NCBI GenBank assembly: GCA_028678905.1
Contig: JAJRCO010000255.1
Location: forward strand, 1 to 20,928
DNA from: Methanomicrobiales archaeon
GTDB taxonomy: Archaea > Halobacteriota > Methanomicrobia > Methanomicrobiales > JACTUA01
Length of the DNA: 20,928 nt
Direction: 5' to 3'
The position numbers and the translations under genes are program-made. This document shows, in pieces, positions 14,600-20,928 of this stretch. The notes beneath the pieces were generated by a model. That model saw only the letters and a program-made list of their open reading frames with translations, made no database searches and had not been told where the DNA came from. The number at the start of each line of letters is the position of its first letter. Position 1 is the stretch's first letter.

Positions 14600-14752
14600 C
14601 ATACTTTCATCCCTTTATTCAGGGCTGGCTTTACAAAAGTTGCCAGTTGCTTATCAAAATATTGAAATCGTAACATAGATCCTGTATTTTGAGTCCTGTT
14701 TTTTTGGTAGACGGAACCAATAATATCTGATGGGGCCAATTTCTTCCCATTT

Positions 14753-15361
14753 ATGTCCCACCCTGGCTTTTCCTCGCATCCCCCTCGTTCCATTCCGTGG
14801 ATAGTTGTATCCCGGCTGGTAGGGCTTGCAATTTATTTCATTATCATCGTTATCTTAAGCGGGATTCAAACCGACAACCTTACCCTCATATCCATCATCT
14901 CCTTCCTGACCGAACCGGTAACCATCGCTCTGGTCGTCACCTTTTCCATCCTCTTCCTGGTCGGGGAGGTCTTCCTTGCTCTCGGCTTACCTTTAAATCT
15001 GCCCGGTCCTTTTTTCAATGCACTCGGGAGTGTGTTTCTGGTCTCTTTCCTGCTCCAGTTGCTCTATCTGGTGGATCGGATCGGTAGTATCATGGTCTTC
15101 TCTGTGCTCAAGCCCCTTGAACCGCTTTTCTTTTTCCTGGTATTTCTCATCGTCCTTATAGTACAGTATGTCCATCTTTTCTCGGGAGATAAGGAATGGA
15201 GAGAGAGACCTCCCCCAGTAACCGAAAAACAGGCAACGGGCCAGGAATCTTACCCTCCCACCCACCGCGACGTCTCCTGGGAGGAAGTTGAATCGGAATT
15301 CAGAAATATGTTATATGACTTCTTTCATTCCATCCGGGATGGGCTGAAAAGGAAAGAATAA
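14753..15361 (+). CDS. Small multi-pass membrane protein of unknown function
   Basis: 202 residues, not recognised. Four hydrophobic helices lie near 17-37, 45-75 (perhaps two), 84-107 and 119-145, followed by a charged soluble tail of about 55 residues ending in DGLKRKE. The frame is supported by the regular hydrophobic pattern and length. A TATA-like AATAATATC (about 14718-14726) lies some 30 bases before the ATG, and no ribosome binding site is visible, so the transcript may be leaderless. It is a lone gene between the EF-Tu-like gene and a convergent small zinc-binding protein. Confidence 0.72.
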   Translation: MSHPGFSSHPPRSIPWIVVSRLVGLAIYFIIIVILSGIQTDNLTLISIISFLTEPVTIALVVTFSILFLVGEVFLALGLPLNLPGPFFNALGSVFLVSFLLQLLYLVDRIGSIMVFSVLKPLEPLFFFLVFLIVLIVQYVHLFSGDKEWRERPPPVTEKQATGQESYPPTHRDVSWEEVESEFRNMLYDFFHSIRDGLKRKE

Positions 15362-15446
15362 TTTCTTGCACCAATAAAAGACCGTTTCCGGGTACGATTT
15401 ATCCGAGGCTGAAGCGATCGATTCTGGAACGTGGATTTTCTGATCG

Positions 15447-15454
15447 TTTTTTTT
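15447..15454 (+). terminator. T8 tract downstream of the 14753 gene
   Basis: Eight consecutive T on the plus strand, 86 bases after the stop of the membrane protein gene. It is the only long T-run in this convergent gap for plus-strand transcription. Confidence 0.45.
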
Positions 15455-15492
15455 CCGAATCTCTAATCACATAACTCCATCGGAAGAAAACT

Positions 15493-15506
15493 ATACCTGC
15501 AGGTAT
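15493..15506. other. 14-bp perfect palindrome between convergent genes
   Basis: ATACCTGCAGGTAT equals its own reverse complement. It lies four bases from the T7 tract that should end the minus-strand CxxC gene and about 40 bases after the plus-strand T8 tract, so it sits between two terminators rather than in a promoter. It could be part of a hairpin terminator or a protein binding site. Confidence 0.4.
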
Positions 15507-15509
15507 GCG

Positions 15510-15516
15510 AAAAAAA
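15510..15516 (-). terminator. T7 tract after the CxxC-x17-CxxC gene
   Basis: Seven T on the minus strand, 16 bases past the stop at 15532, a typical archaeal T-run terminator. Confidence 0.5.
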
Positions 15517-15531
15517 GAATAAGATAACTGG

Positions 15532-15705
15532 TTAGAATCTCGGTTTCCTGTGCTTCGGAAGGCACTCCCGGCAGTAGACGGGTCTTCCCTCGGTAGGCTT
15601 AAACGGAACTTCGCACTCTTTACCACAGTCAGAACAGACTGTCTTTGTCATTTCTCGGGGACCTCCGAAAGATCTCGGGCCTCCGAAACTTCTCTTTCCT
15701 TCCAT
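15532..15705 (-). CDS. CxxC-x17-CxxC zinc-binding mini-protein
   Basis: 57 residues from ATG 15705. Two cysteine pairs, C24/C27 (VCSDC) and C45/C48 (YCREC), are separated by exactly 17 residues, matching the CxxC-x17-CxxC domain (TIGR04272 type), with an extra C31; KPTEGRPVYCREC is typical of that family in methanogens. A tandem RSFGGP-RSFGGP (5-16) precedes the domain, encoded by an 18-base DNA repeat. The frame extends to 15777, but a TATA box at 15754-15768 lies downstream of that start, so 15705 is preferred. Probably binds one zinc; the role is unknown, with nucleic-acid binding suggested by the basic, glycine-rich N-terminus. It follows 86 bases after the radical SAM gene but has its own promoter. 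Confidence 0.82.
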   Translation of the reverse strand: MEGKRSFGGPRSFGGPREMTKTVCSDCGKECEVPFKPTEGRPVYCRECLPKHRKPRF

Positions 15706-15753
15706 TGGTATTACTCGTGCAGATATGAACCTGCCTTTATCTCTTTGAGGGCA

Positions 15754-15768
15754 ATGCATATAAATAAT
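15754..15768 (-). promoter_or_regulatory. TATA box of the CxxC-x17-CxxC gene
   Basis: On the minus strand CTATTATTTATATGC is a strong archaeal TATA element. Transcription would start near 15733, giving a leader of about 28 bases before the ATG at 15705. It overlaps neither gene, lying just past the radical SAM stop. Confidence 0.6.
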
Positions 15769-15791
15769 AGCATTCACCAGACGTTACTGTT

Positions 15792-16910
15792 CTAAGGGAT
15801 AATCTCACAGCCCTCAAACCTCGGATGATCGAGGTCATGTGGTCTGATAATGTTGTTTTCCAGGAGATCTTTAATTTCCGGGAGGACTTCTTTTAACCTG
15901 TCATGAAGGTTAAATACCGTTGCACAGATCAGGTCTTTCCGCTTCTCGGACCAGTTGCCCATCACACTTGAGTACAGGCATCTTCCTCCACAAAAATCCC
16001 TGATCCGGCAGTCCGTGCATCTACCTCTTATCGCGTATTTTGGCAGCTCATCCGGTTGCGTGGAGGCGATATGTCCGATATAATAATTTTTCATCCCCAC
16101 CATGAGCGGGCAGGGGACGATAGCTCCGTTGGTCAGAATCCCGTAACTCTCGTGTCCGCATCCACAGCGCAGCAAACTCCTTCTGCCCAGTATCATGTCC
16201 TGCAGAGGCTCGAGGAAGGGATACCAACGGAGCACATGCCCGGTGGTTCTCATCACATCCACCCACCACCGGATCAGGTCCTGAATACCGGGGTTGTAGA
16301 TGCCCTCAATCCATGATCGGAAACCGTCACCACCGGTCTCTCGGGAGAAATCGGCATCCAGCTGCCACTGGATCGATGGGAAAGAGAGGTCCATATTCCC
16401 GGCCAGGTGCCTGACCGCACCCCCGATGTCCATTCCTTCGGAGACCGTCATCCGGGCAATGATCTCGCCGCAAAAACCACCTTCCCGGACTGCGCGAACG
16501 TTATTAACTACGGTGCGGTAGGTGCCTAATCCGCGATTCCGGTCGGTGAGCGCTTCAGGGCCATCGAGGGAGACCGACATGGTATGGATCCGGTTGATCA
16601 CCGAAGACGGCAGTTGATGGAGCAGCGTGCCATTGGTATGGAGAAGGTATTTCACTTTCGGGATACGGTTCATGATGACGGTAATGAGGTCTGGACGGAG
16701 GAGGGGTTCTCCACCATAGAAGGTGACGGAGGGATTGGGATCACCGGCCAGAAAAGAGGCGAGCGTATCCAGGTCGTATGCCAGTTCGAGCGGAACATCG
16801 TCATCCAGTACGAAAGCCTCCGCTGCTCCATCATCGTATTCTCCAACCCTTCCCCGGCAGTAAGAGCAGCAGAGGTTACAATAATCGGTCAGAATCAGAT
16901 GGTAGTTCAA
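15792..16910 (-). CDS. Radical SAM/SPASM protein, putative peptide-modifying enzyme
   Basis: 372 residues. The iron-sulfur motif CxxxCxxC is C11, C15, C18 (CNLCCSYC), with an extra C14; GGEP (66-69) binds the SAM amino group. The C-terminal half holds a SPASM-type cysteine set: C249, C251, C267, C298, C301, C307, C311 and C329, able to bind auxiliary clusters (CTDCRIRDFCGGRC, 298-311). The pattern resembles the methanogen family described as putative peptide-modifying radical SAM (AF0577/Mhun_1560, TIGR04084 type). SPASM enzymes commonly modify ribosomal peptides or proteins; no substrate is known. The start is TTG at 16910 because the family begins only a few residues before the first cysteine; no ribosome binding site is seen. 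It is divergent from the F390 synthetase-like gene. Confidence 0.85.
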   Translation of the reverse strand: MNYHLILTDYCNLCCSYCRGRVGEYDDGAAEAFVLDDDVPLELAYDLDTLASFLAGDPNPSVTFYGGEPLLRPDLITVIMNRIPKVKYLLHTNGTLLHQLPSSVINRIHTMSVSLDGPEALTDRNRGLGTYRTVVNNVRAVREGGFCGEIIARMTVSEGMDIGGAVRHLAGNMDLSFPSIQWQLDADFSRETGGDGFRSWIEGIYNPGIQDLIRWWVDVMRTTGHVLRWYPFLEPLQDMILGRRSLLRCGCGHESYGILTNGAIVPCPLMVGMKNYYIGHIASTQPDELPKYAIRGRCTDCRIRDFCGGRCLYSSVMGNWSEKRKDLICATVFNLHDRLKEVLPEIKDLLENNIIRPHDLDHPRFEGCEIIP

Positions 16911-16971
16911 AAAAATCTTTTATGTAGGTCGCTCCGGCCGGAGAAAAAGGTGGCGGTTGCTCATACGGAGT

Positions 16972-16982
16972 AATCTATAAAC
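16972..16982 (+). promoter_or_regulatory. TATA box for the F390 synthetase-like gene (possibly bidirectional)
   Basis: TAATCTATAAA lies 25-35 bases before the ATG at 17007, which lacks a ribosome binding site, so the transcript is probably leaderless. Read on the minus strand, TTTATAGATTA could also serve the divergent radical SAM gene with a leader of about 40 bases. Confidence 0.6.
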
Positions 16983-17006
16983 GTAAGTTACATCAAGCCC
17001 TCTCTG

Positions 17007-18356
17007 ATGGACTATCCGGAATTTTATCACCGGGAGATCGAGACTATGGACCGAAGCGCTCTGGATGCACTCGTCGAGGACCGGGTCCACTACACGGTAT
17101 CCTACGCCGCGAAGAATTCTCCCTTCTACCGGAAATGGTTCGAACGACATAATGTGGATCCCGCTGCGATCAGGACGCATGAAGACCTCCTGCATCTGCC
17201 CCTCATTACCGGAGCAGATATTCGGGCAAATCAACCACCGGAACAGGCCGATTTTCTCTTTCGAAGCGCGGACTGGACGGAGATCTTCACCATCCACGAG
17301 ACTAGTGGAACGAGCGGTAACCCTAAAAGCTTTTTCTTCACATGGGAGGACTGGGAGAGATATGCAGAGAAATATGCCCGAATCTTTACCTCCCAGGGCT
17401 TTTCCCGGGGAGACCGGATCATCATCTGTGCTTCCTACGGGATGAACGTGGGTGCCAACACGATGACTCTCGCTGCACGGGATCTCGGAATCACCATCAT
17501 TCCCACCGGGAAATGTACGTTCCCCGTGCACATGCTGCAGAGTTATCAGCCAAACGCTATTGTGGGGAGCGTATTCAAGCTGCTCCACCTGGCCCGCCAG
17601 ATGAAGGCAGAAGGCATTTCACCGCCGGATTCCCATATCGAGAGGCTGATTATCGGAGGTGAATCCTTTGCCGACGAATCCCGGGAGTATCTTGCCGAGC
17701 TGTGGGGGTGCGAGGTCTTTAATACCTACGGCAGTACGGAGGGAACCATGTGCGGGGAATGTGCAGCAAAGCAGGGGCTTCACGTTCCCGAAGATCTGGT
17801 CCACCTGGATATCTACGATCCATACCAAAAACGGTTTGTTCGGGATGGAGAGTGTGGCAGAATCGTCCTTTCCACTCTTCTCCCAGAAGGGGGTAAGTGC
17901 GGCACCCTGTTGCTGAACTACGATACCGAAGACACCAGTGTAGTGATCTCCCGAGATCGGTGTTCCTGTGGGAGGACACACCTGCGGATATCCAATCCAC
18001 AGCGGGAGGCAGAAACGGTCTGGATGATGGGGATTCCTTTTAACCGGGTGGATGTTGAGCGAGGGGTGTTCCAGCGAGAAAACATGGAATACCTCAGCGG
18101 AGAGTACGAGGCCTTCCTCTATGGAAACCCGGAGAACACCGTGCTTCAGGTCAACCTGGAATGTGACAATCCCCACGGATGTGATCGCGAGCGGGTTGCG
18201 GAGCTATTCCGGAAGGGGTTTTTTTCGATGAAACCGGGACTATCCGATCGATACCAAGAAGGGATTTTCCAGATCTCCTTTCATTTTCTTTCCCCGGGAA
18301 CGCTGGAGCTGTACAAGGTGCCCGGGCGGCCTAAAAGACTGGTGGACCGCCGCTAG
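17007..18356 (+). CDS. ftsA: Coenzyme F390 synthetase-like adenylate-forming enzyme (PaaK family)
   Basis: 449 residues of the phenylacetate-CoA ligase superfamily. The ATP-binding P-loop is HETSGTSGNPK (97-107), the adenylate motif is NTYGSTEG (239-246), and two cysteine groups, C249/C252 (MCGEC) and C319/C321 (RCSCG), match the zinc site of PaaK-like enzymes. The length and MCGECA element fit methanogen F390 synthetases, which attach AMP (or GMP) to coenzyme F420 when cells meet oxygen, signalling redox stress. A generic acyl-CoA ligase role cannot be excluded from sequence alone. The gene looks leaderless, and its expression could be linked to the divergent radical SAM gene through a shared 96-base gap. 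Confidence 0.82.
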   Translation: MDYPEFYHREIETMDRSALDALVEDRVHYTVSYAAKNSPFYRKWFERHNVDPAAIRTHEDLLHLPLITGADIRANQPPEQADFLFRSADWTEIFTIHETSGTSGNPKSFFFTWEDWERYAEKYARIFTSQGFSRGDRIIICASYGMNVGANTMTLAARDLGITIIPTGKCTFPVHMLQSYQPNAIVGSVFKLLHLARQMKAEGISPPDSHIERLIIGGESFADESREYLAELWGCEVFNTYGSTEGTMCGECAAKQGLHVPEDLVHLDIYDPYQKRFVRDGECGRIVLSTLLPEGGKCGTLLLNYDTEDTSVVISRDRCSCGRTHLRISNPQREAETVWMMGIPFNRVDVERGVFQRENMEYLSGEYEAFLYGNPENTVLQVNLECDNPHGCDRERVAELFRKGFFSMKPGLSDRYQEGIFQISFHFLSPGTLELYKVPGRPKRLVDRR

Positions 18357-18364
18357 CAGGAGAG

Positions 18365-18374
18365 GGTATATATG
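18365..18374 (+). promoter_or_regulatory. TATA box of the phosphoribosyltransferase gene
   Basis: GGTATATATG lies 26-35 bases before the ATG at 18400, predicting a very short leader or none. It starts only nine bases after the F390 synthetase-like stop. Confidence 0.6.
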
Positions 18375-18399
18375 AGAGATCTCTCCCAGAAGGGGTAGC

Positions 18400-19095
18400 A
18401 TGGGAGGCTTATACGAAGACACCCGCCTTCGCAACCGCACCGAGGTGTTCCCGGATCGGGAGACTGCGGGCGAACAGATCGGTCTTTTCCTGCGCGAACG
18501 GTTCACCTTCCCCCGTCCAGTGGTCTGCCCTATACCTGCGGGGGGTATTCCTATTGGTATTCCGATCGCCCGGACCCTGGACGCCCCCTTGAGGCCTGTG
18601 GTGGTGCGTAAAATTCAGATCCCCTGGAATACGGAATCTGGTTTCGGTGCCGTCACCTGGACCGGGGATGTGGTGATTAACCAGGATCTATTAAAGAGAT
18701 TGCACCTTTCTTCCGTGGAGATCGAACGGGCGATCTCGCGGGCGAAAGCAAGCGTAGAGGAAAGGATCAGAAAATATGCCAGTATTAGACCACTTCCAGA
18801 TATCACCGGGAGGACCGCGATACTTACTGATGACGGTCTTGCCTCAGGGTTCACCATGCGGGCGGCAATTGATTCGATTCGACTCCAGAACCCTGAACGG
18901 GTGGTGGTGGCAGTGCCCACCGGTTCACTGGCTGCGGTGCGGATGGTCTCGGCACACGCGGACGATCTGATCTGCCTCAATATCCGCGGAGGGTTCAGCT
19001 TTGCCGTTGCCGATGCATATTCCCACTGGCACGACCTTTCAGAGGAGGAGGTCCGGGCTTATCTTGACCAGGCCGTACAGGAGGGGCTGTATTGA
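18400..19095 (+). CDS. Phosphoribosyltransferase family protein
   Basis: 231 residues. The PRPP-binding loop ILTDDGLASGFTM (141-153) is a clear type I phosphoribosyltransferase motif with the paired aspartates; PIPAGGIPIGIPIA (44-57) and the basic VVVRKIQIP (67-75) form the N-terminal part of the fold. Helical segment 103-128 fits the hood of predicted phosphoribosyltransferases of this group (like bacterial Rv0571c-type or ComF-like proteins). The base or substrate used is not predictable. It has its own TATA box despite lying 43 bases after the F390 synthetase-like gene, so it can be expressed independently. Confidence 0.88.
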   Translation: MGGLYEDTRLRNRTEVFPDRETAGEQIGLFLRERFTFPRPVVCPIPAGGIPIGIPIARTLDAPLRPVVVRKIQIPWNTESGFGAVTWTGDVVINQDLLKRLHLSSVEIERAISRAKASVEERIRKYASIRPLPDITGRTAILTDDGLASGFTMRAAIDSIRLQNPERVVVAVPTGSLAAVRMVSAHADDLICLNIRGGFSFAVADAYSHWHDLSEEEVRAYLDQAVQEGLY

Positions 19096-19110
19096 TCATG
19101 CAGACCTCCC

Positions 19111-19124
19111 GTGATATTTATCAC
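19111..19124. promoter_or_regulatory. Palindrome GTGATA-TT-TATCAC overlapping a TATA-like element
   Basis: GTGATATTTATCAC has perfect 6-base arms around TT. The central TATTTAT doubles as a TATA element for the methyltransferase gene, which starts at 19183 after a leader of about 40 bases. A protein bound here would block TBP, so this is a good candidate operator. Confidence 0.5.
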
Positions 19125-19182
19125 ATTCGACACCAGTATCTGATTGGCGTAACCAAAAAGAGAGCCTCGACCAGGAGGAGTA

Positions 19183-19797
19183 ATGGAACAGAGTCAGATA
19201 TTCGATGATTATGTAGAGATGTATGACCGATGGTATGACGAACACCCCCGAATCTATCAGTCGGAGGTGAGCGCCTTAGAACATTTTGTCCCCTGGTACG
19301 GTACTGGACTGGAGGTCGGAGTAGGCACCGCACGGTTTGCGGCTCCCCTGCATATCGAATATGGGATAGACCCGTCGCCGGAGATGGCCCACCTGGCTGC
19401 CCAACGGGAGATTACCGCAGTAATCGGAAGGGGTGAGTGCATTCCCTTCTGTGACAATACCTTCGATTTCGTCCTTATGGCCACCGTCATCTGTTTTGTA
19501 CAGGATCTGGAGAAGGCGATCCTGGAAAGTGCACGGGTACTCAAATTTCAGGGAACCCTGATCCTCGCATTCATCGACCGGGAGAGTCCACTGGGAACCG
19601 AGTATCGATGCGATGCCGAATCCAGTGTCTTCTTTCGTCATGCCAAGTTCCACACTCTGGACGAGGTCCGGAATGTCCTTACTGCGGCAAAATTTACTCA
19701 GCAGGAGGTCATCCAGACGGTTTTTGAGGAATATGGCTCGAAACCAAGCGGATTTGTGGTTATCCGGGGAATCAAGGAAGGGAAAAAGGCCCCATAA
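19183..19797 (+). CDS. SAM-dependent methyltransferase, class I
   Basis: 204 residues. Motif I is LEVGVGTARFA (43-53), the acidic residue after strand 2 is D63 in YGIDPSPEMA, and FDFVLMATVICFVQD (94-108) is motif IV of the UbiE/Methyltransf_11 type, followed by ESARVLKFQGTLIL. It should transfer a methyl group from S-adenosylmethionine to a small molecule; the substrate is unknown. The ribosome binding site AGGAGGAG is strong and 3-5 bases from the ATG. It is convergent with the lipid kinase-like gene, with 15 bases and a T6 tract between the stops. Confidence 0.9.
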   Translation: MEQSQIFDDYVEMYDRWYDEHPRIYQSEVSALEHFVPWYGTGLEVGVGTARFAAPLHIEYGIDPSPEMAHLAAQREITAVIGRGECIPFCDNTFDFVLMATVICFVQDLEKAILESARVLKFQGTLILAFIDRESPLGTEYRCDAESSVFFRHAKFHTLDEVRNVLTAAKFTQQEVIQTVFEEYGSKPSGFVVIRGIKEGKKAP

Positions 19798-19812
19798 CCA
19801 ACTTTTTTCCGT

Positions 19813-20361
19813 TCACCCCAGAAGCTGCAGAAACACCCCCGCAGCAACAGGGATAACCAGATTGTCATCGACGGGGGAGAGAAGTTCCACCGCGGAGACG
19901 AACAGAGCAAGCAGTGCGGCCTGTCCCAAGGGGATGAAAAACAGAAAGGCCATGAAAGAAATGAGAGCTCCCGCAACAGATCCCTCCAGCGTTTTTCCCC
20001 GAACAATTCTGGTCCGACCCCATGCCTTACCGGCAATAGTCGCCGCCCCATCCACCAGAGATAAGGCGAGTACCGAGAGAAAGGCAGTCGGTAGGGGAAA
20101 GAGGATGAGGGAGATCAGGGCACTGAGCATAAAGAAAAGAGCACCCTTTCCCGGCAGAGCATCCCTTCGATCGACCAGATCGAGCATCGGTGAAATGAAG
20201 AAGATCCGGTATCCCCGTGCAACTGCATCAGAGATGATAAAGCCGATGAAAACAGCAAGGGAGAAACCCACCAGCAGGATATCCCGTTCCAGGAAAAGCA
20301 TGAGGCCGGCAATGGCCAGACCAAAGATTAGGTGAATACTCTGGCGCAAATACTCCCGCAT
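19813..20361 (-). CDS. Diacylglycerol/polyprenol kinase family protein (dolichol kinase-like)
   Basis: 182 residues from ATG 20361, nearly all in five to six membrane helices. The family motif is present: LVDGAATIAGKAWGRTRI followed by KTLEGSVAG and, near the end, VELLSPVDDNLVIP. Proteins of this group (Sec59, DGK1/VTE5-like, CTP-dependent) phosphorylate isoprenoid alcohols or diacylglycerol; in archaea the likely substrate is a polyprenol or dolichol, or a prenyl alcohol. The frame extends to an ATG at 20445 that adds 28 polar, basic residues before the conserved MREYLRQSIHLIFG; these do not look like the family, so the shorter form is preferred, although promoter signals allow both. Confidence 0.82.
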   Translation of the reverse strand: MREYLRQSIHLIFGLAIAGLMLFLERDILLVGFSLAVFIGFIISDAVARGYRIFFISPMLDLVDRRDALPGKGALFFMLSALISLILFPLPTAFLSVLALSLVDGAATIAGKAWGRTRIVRGKTLEGSVAGALISFMAFLFFIPLGQAALLALFVSAVELLSPVDDNLVIPVAAGVFLQLLG

Positions 20362-20460
20362 TACCGAACAATCTCTTGATCGGGAGATAAAGATAGCGAA
20401 TCCGCGGGTAATTTTACCGTTCCGACAATCGCGCAGACGGTCCATTCGATTTCCGAAAAA

Positions 20461-20505
20461 CCTTTATAAGGGGAGAAATCGTAAAAACACCCCTATATAC
20501 CAGTT
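20461..20505 (-). promoter_or_regulatory. Two TATA-like elements upstream of the kinase-like gene
   Basis: On the minus strand GGTATATAGGGG (about 20492-20503) and CCTTATAAAGG (about 20460-20470) both look like TATA boxes. The first would give a start near 20470 and allow the longer protein (ATG 20445); the second would give a start near 20440 and force the shorter one. The rest of this 20446-20670 gap holds only the promoter of the next gene. Confidence 0.4.
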
Positions 20506-20612
20506 TTGTCGAAATGTTTAACTACCCTGAAGTGGCAGAAATTTTATCGTTTTTTTCCAGTTTGGGTCATGCATTCACGTGATCTTTCCTATTAAGCGGC
20601 ATTCCAACCGAA

Positions 20613-20622
20613 ATTTTTAAAT
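20613..20622 (+). promoter_or_regulatory. TATA box of the small basic protein gene
   Basis: ATTTTTAAAT sits about 55-65 bases before the ATG at 20677, predicting a leader of about 30 bases that contains TTGAGGT (20663-20669), a well-placed ribosome binding site. Confidence 0.55.
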
Positions 20623-20676
20623 GCTCAAGAAACGCCTATTCTTTTAAACACAACCAAAATCTTTGAGGTAGTGTTA

Positions 20677-20892
20677 ATGGGACAAAAAATTGGAACTGAA
20701 AAAATCAAGCGAGAGAAGGGATACCTGTACTACATCGGAAAGGACGGCTATGTCTGGGCTGCTCCGATGAAATCGAACAAGACCGGAAAGAAGAAGAAGG
20801 TCGGTTCAGAAAAGATCAACAAGGAAGCCGGATTCATGTACTATGTCGGCAAAGACGGGTACGTGGCGAAGGCAAAGATGAAAAACGCCTAA
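20677..20892 (+). CDS. Small basic protein made of two tandem repeats
   Basis: 71 residues from ATG 20677; a GTG two codons upstream lies too close to the ribosome binding site. The protein is an internal duplication: residues 4-32 and 41-69 align without gaps and share 18 of 29 residues, each half having the core YYxGKDGYV. The halves are joined by a lysine-rich linker (NKTGKKKK, 34-41). It is strongly basic with no cysteines and no membrane segment. I do not recognise a characterised family, though similar GKDGYV proteins are, as far as I recall, present in related methanogens. Well-formed promoter, ribosome binding site and terminator suggest good expression. A DNA- or RNA-binding role would fit the charge but is a guess. 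Confidence 0.82.
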   Translation: MGQKIGTEKIKREKGYLYYIGKDGYVWAAPMKSNKTGKKKKVGSEKINKEAGFMYYVGKDGYVAKAKMKNA

Positions 20893-20893
20893 A

Positions 20894-20908
20894 TTTTTTC
20901 ATCTTTTT
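20894..20908 (+). terminator. T-rich terminator after the small basic protein gene
   Basis: TTTTTTCATCTTTTT begins one base after the TAA stop; two T-runs in tandem are typical for archaeal termination. Confidence 0.5.
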
Positions 20909-20928
20909 CATTTCATTCTGATTTTCCT

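Noticed and set aside
15706..15777. Longer N-terminus for the CxxC-x17-CxxC protein
   Set aside because: The start at 15777 lies upstream of the strong TATA box at 15754-15768, so it would not be in the transcript.
16920..17588. 222-codon minus-strand frame opposite the F390 synthetase-like gene
   Set aside because: It would cover the shared divergent promoter and is antisense to a gene with clear adenylation motifs.
19613..20335. 240-codon plus-strand frame rich in arginine and serine
   Set aside because: It overlaps the 3' part of the methyltransferase gene and lies antisense to the kinase-like gene; its composition is that of a reversed hydrophobic gene.
1..20928. tRNA, rRNA, CRISPR array, insertion sequence or attachment site
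   Set aside because: No tRNA-like cloverleaf sequence, spaced direct repeats, transposase or long terminal inverted repeats were seen on reading both strands; a tRNAscan/CRISPR finder run would settle it.

Overview
The window looks like a stretch of chromosome from a methanogenic archaeon, most likely Methanomicrobiales. The lineage is inferred from gene content: a coenzyme F390 synthetase-like ligase, an archaeal RibL-type FAD synthase, a SPASM radical SAM protein resembling a methanogen family, DUF2769 and CxxC-x17-CxxC proteins, an orphan EF-Tu domain 2-like protein, and archaeal TATA-type promoters with several apparently leaderless starts. The genus cannot be read from the sequence. Genes are densely packed on both strands. 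I saw no rRNA, tRNA, CRISPR array or insertion sequence.

Layout. 1-605 (-) is the N-terminal part of a PAS-domain sensor that runs off the left edge. 887-1674 (+) is a translationally coupled JAMM metalloprotease / FAD synthase pair. 1675-2322 (-) is a YgjP-type (DUF45) metallohydrolase, divergent from a two-gene unit at 2444-4239 (+): an ABC-class AAA ATPase and a TOPRIM-like DUF4276-type protein. That pair has the architecture of ATPase-nuclease phage-defence systems (AbiL, PARIS, OLD/Gabija-like) and is the best candidate here for an undescribed system. 4236-6512 (-) is an ion-homeostasis block (UPF0316 membrane protein, KhtT/KhtU-like K+/H+ antiporter), divergent from a TerC/DUF475 membrane protein (6676-7611, +).

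7608-8744 (-) is an unknown multi-pass membrane protein. 8985-10755 (-) is a NodIJ-like ABC-2 exporter. 10966-11242 (+) is a clearly broken DUF2769 gene. 11389-13800 (-) carries threonine ammonia-lyase, an aldo/keto reductase and a HEAT-repeat protein. 13874-15361 holds a zinc-ribbon membrane protein, an EF-Tu domain 2-like protein and another unknown membrane protein. 15532-16910 (-) holds a CxxC-x17-CxxC mini-protein and a radical SAM/SPASM enzyme, divergent from the F390 synthetase-like gene (17007-18356, +). A phosphoribosyltransferase and a methyltransferase follow, then a convergent polyprenol/diacylglycerol kinase-like gene. The right end carries a small very basic protein made of two near-identical halves.

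Recurring structure. Convergent neighbours are packed to the limit: two pairs share a CTAG in which each strand reads TAG, and a third pair has abutting stops. Same-strand partners overlap by GTGA or ATGA, or abut as TGA-ATG. Several short perfect inverted repeats sit in promoter regions and look like operators, including one in front of the AAA/TOPRIM unit.
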